From NCBI RefSeq assembly GCF_040802235.1, contig NC_133159.1, forward strand, positions 71,799,001-71,863,000: a stretch of 64,000 nucleotides of DNA, written 5' to 3'. Positions 63,931 to 64,000 of this stretch are shown in pieces; the stretch's first letter is position 1, and each line of letters opens with the position of its first letter. The position numbers and the translations under genes were made by a program. This stretch comes from Manis javanica. Taxonomy: Eukaryota; Chordata; Mammalia; Pholidota; Manidae. A model generated the notes under the pieces. That model was given only the letters and a program-made list of their open reading frames with translations, was not told the origin of the DNA and ran no database searches.

Positions 63931-64000
63931 CAAGGGACATTAGAACTATCTCTAACTGTATCCTGCAGAAAGTGATATGAGAAACCCGGGCTTAGCAATT

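Larger units (their letters stand above)
51652..64000 (-). other. DDAH1 intron 1 (partial)
   Basis: This is the 3' end of intron 1, upstream of exon 2 in gene orientation and open at the window edge. MIR, L2 and LTR copies are listed separately. Stretches 52000-54300, 55470-56540 and 60760-62620 show no gene or recognisable repeat. Alternative non-coding first exons of DDAH1 could lie here, but nothing in the sequence marks one (no CpG island). Confidence 0.85.

Overview
This is mammalian nuclear DNA: AT-rich, sparsely coding and full of L1, L2, MIR, MER5A-like and LTR fragments. The only gene I can support is the 3' half of DDAH1 (dimethylarginine dimethylaminohydrolase 1), on the minus strand. 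Its exons 2 to 6 lie at 51552-51651, 45450-45523, 44549-44668, 23652-23795 and 21317-21433 (coding part). All visible junctions are GT/AG and the phases join without a break, giving residues 102-285 of the 285-residue protein. The 3' UTR runs to about 18405, where an AATAAA signal is followed by a U-rich stretch. Exon 1 (residues 1-101) is not in the window and should lie beyond 64000.

Layout: 1-18404 is the intergenic stretch downstream of DDAH1. It holds a near full-length but dead L1 on the minus strand (1350-7714), bounded by a 12-bp target-site duplication, an older L1 fragment (11515-13090), L2 and MIR copies, a CTAT microsatellite and a G-rich tract. From 18405 to 51651 are the DDAH1 3' UTR, exons and introns 5 to 2. 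Intron 4 (20.8 kb) carries a class I ERV LTR, MER5A and MIR copies and a strong CTCF-like motif. Intron 2 carries a row of old L1 pieces, a 35-bp near-perfect palindrome and a 44-bp insertion that appears to be copied from about 2 kb away. From 51652 to 64000 is part of intron 1, with MIR and L2 copies, an ERVL/MaLR-type LTR and an L2 split by a MaLR LTR with a 5-bp duplication.

Organism: a placental mammal. I see no Alu, rodent B1/B2, carnivore tRNA-Lys SINE, ruminant BovA or horse ERE copies. The young L1 has a 3' UTR unlike the primate or mouse families. A lineage with few recent SINEs, such as a pangolin or a xenarthran, would fit, but I cannot fix the order from sequence alone.

Function: DDAH1 hydrolyses asymmetric dimethylarginine and so relieves inhibition of nitric oxide synthase. 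All catalytic and binding residues encoded in this window are kept. I found no undescribed system. The most interesting items are small structural events and candidate regulatory sites.
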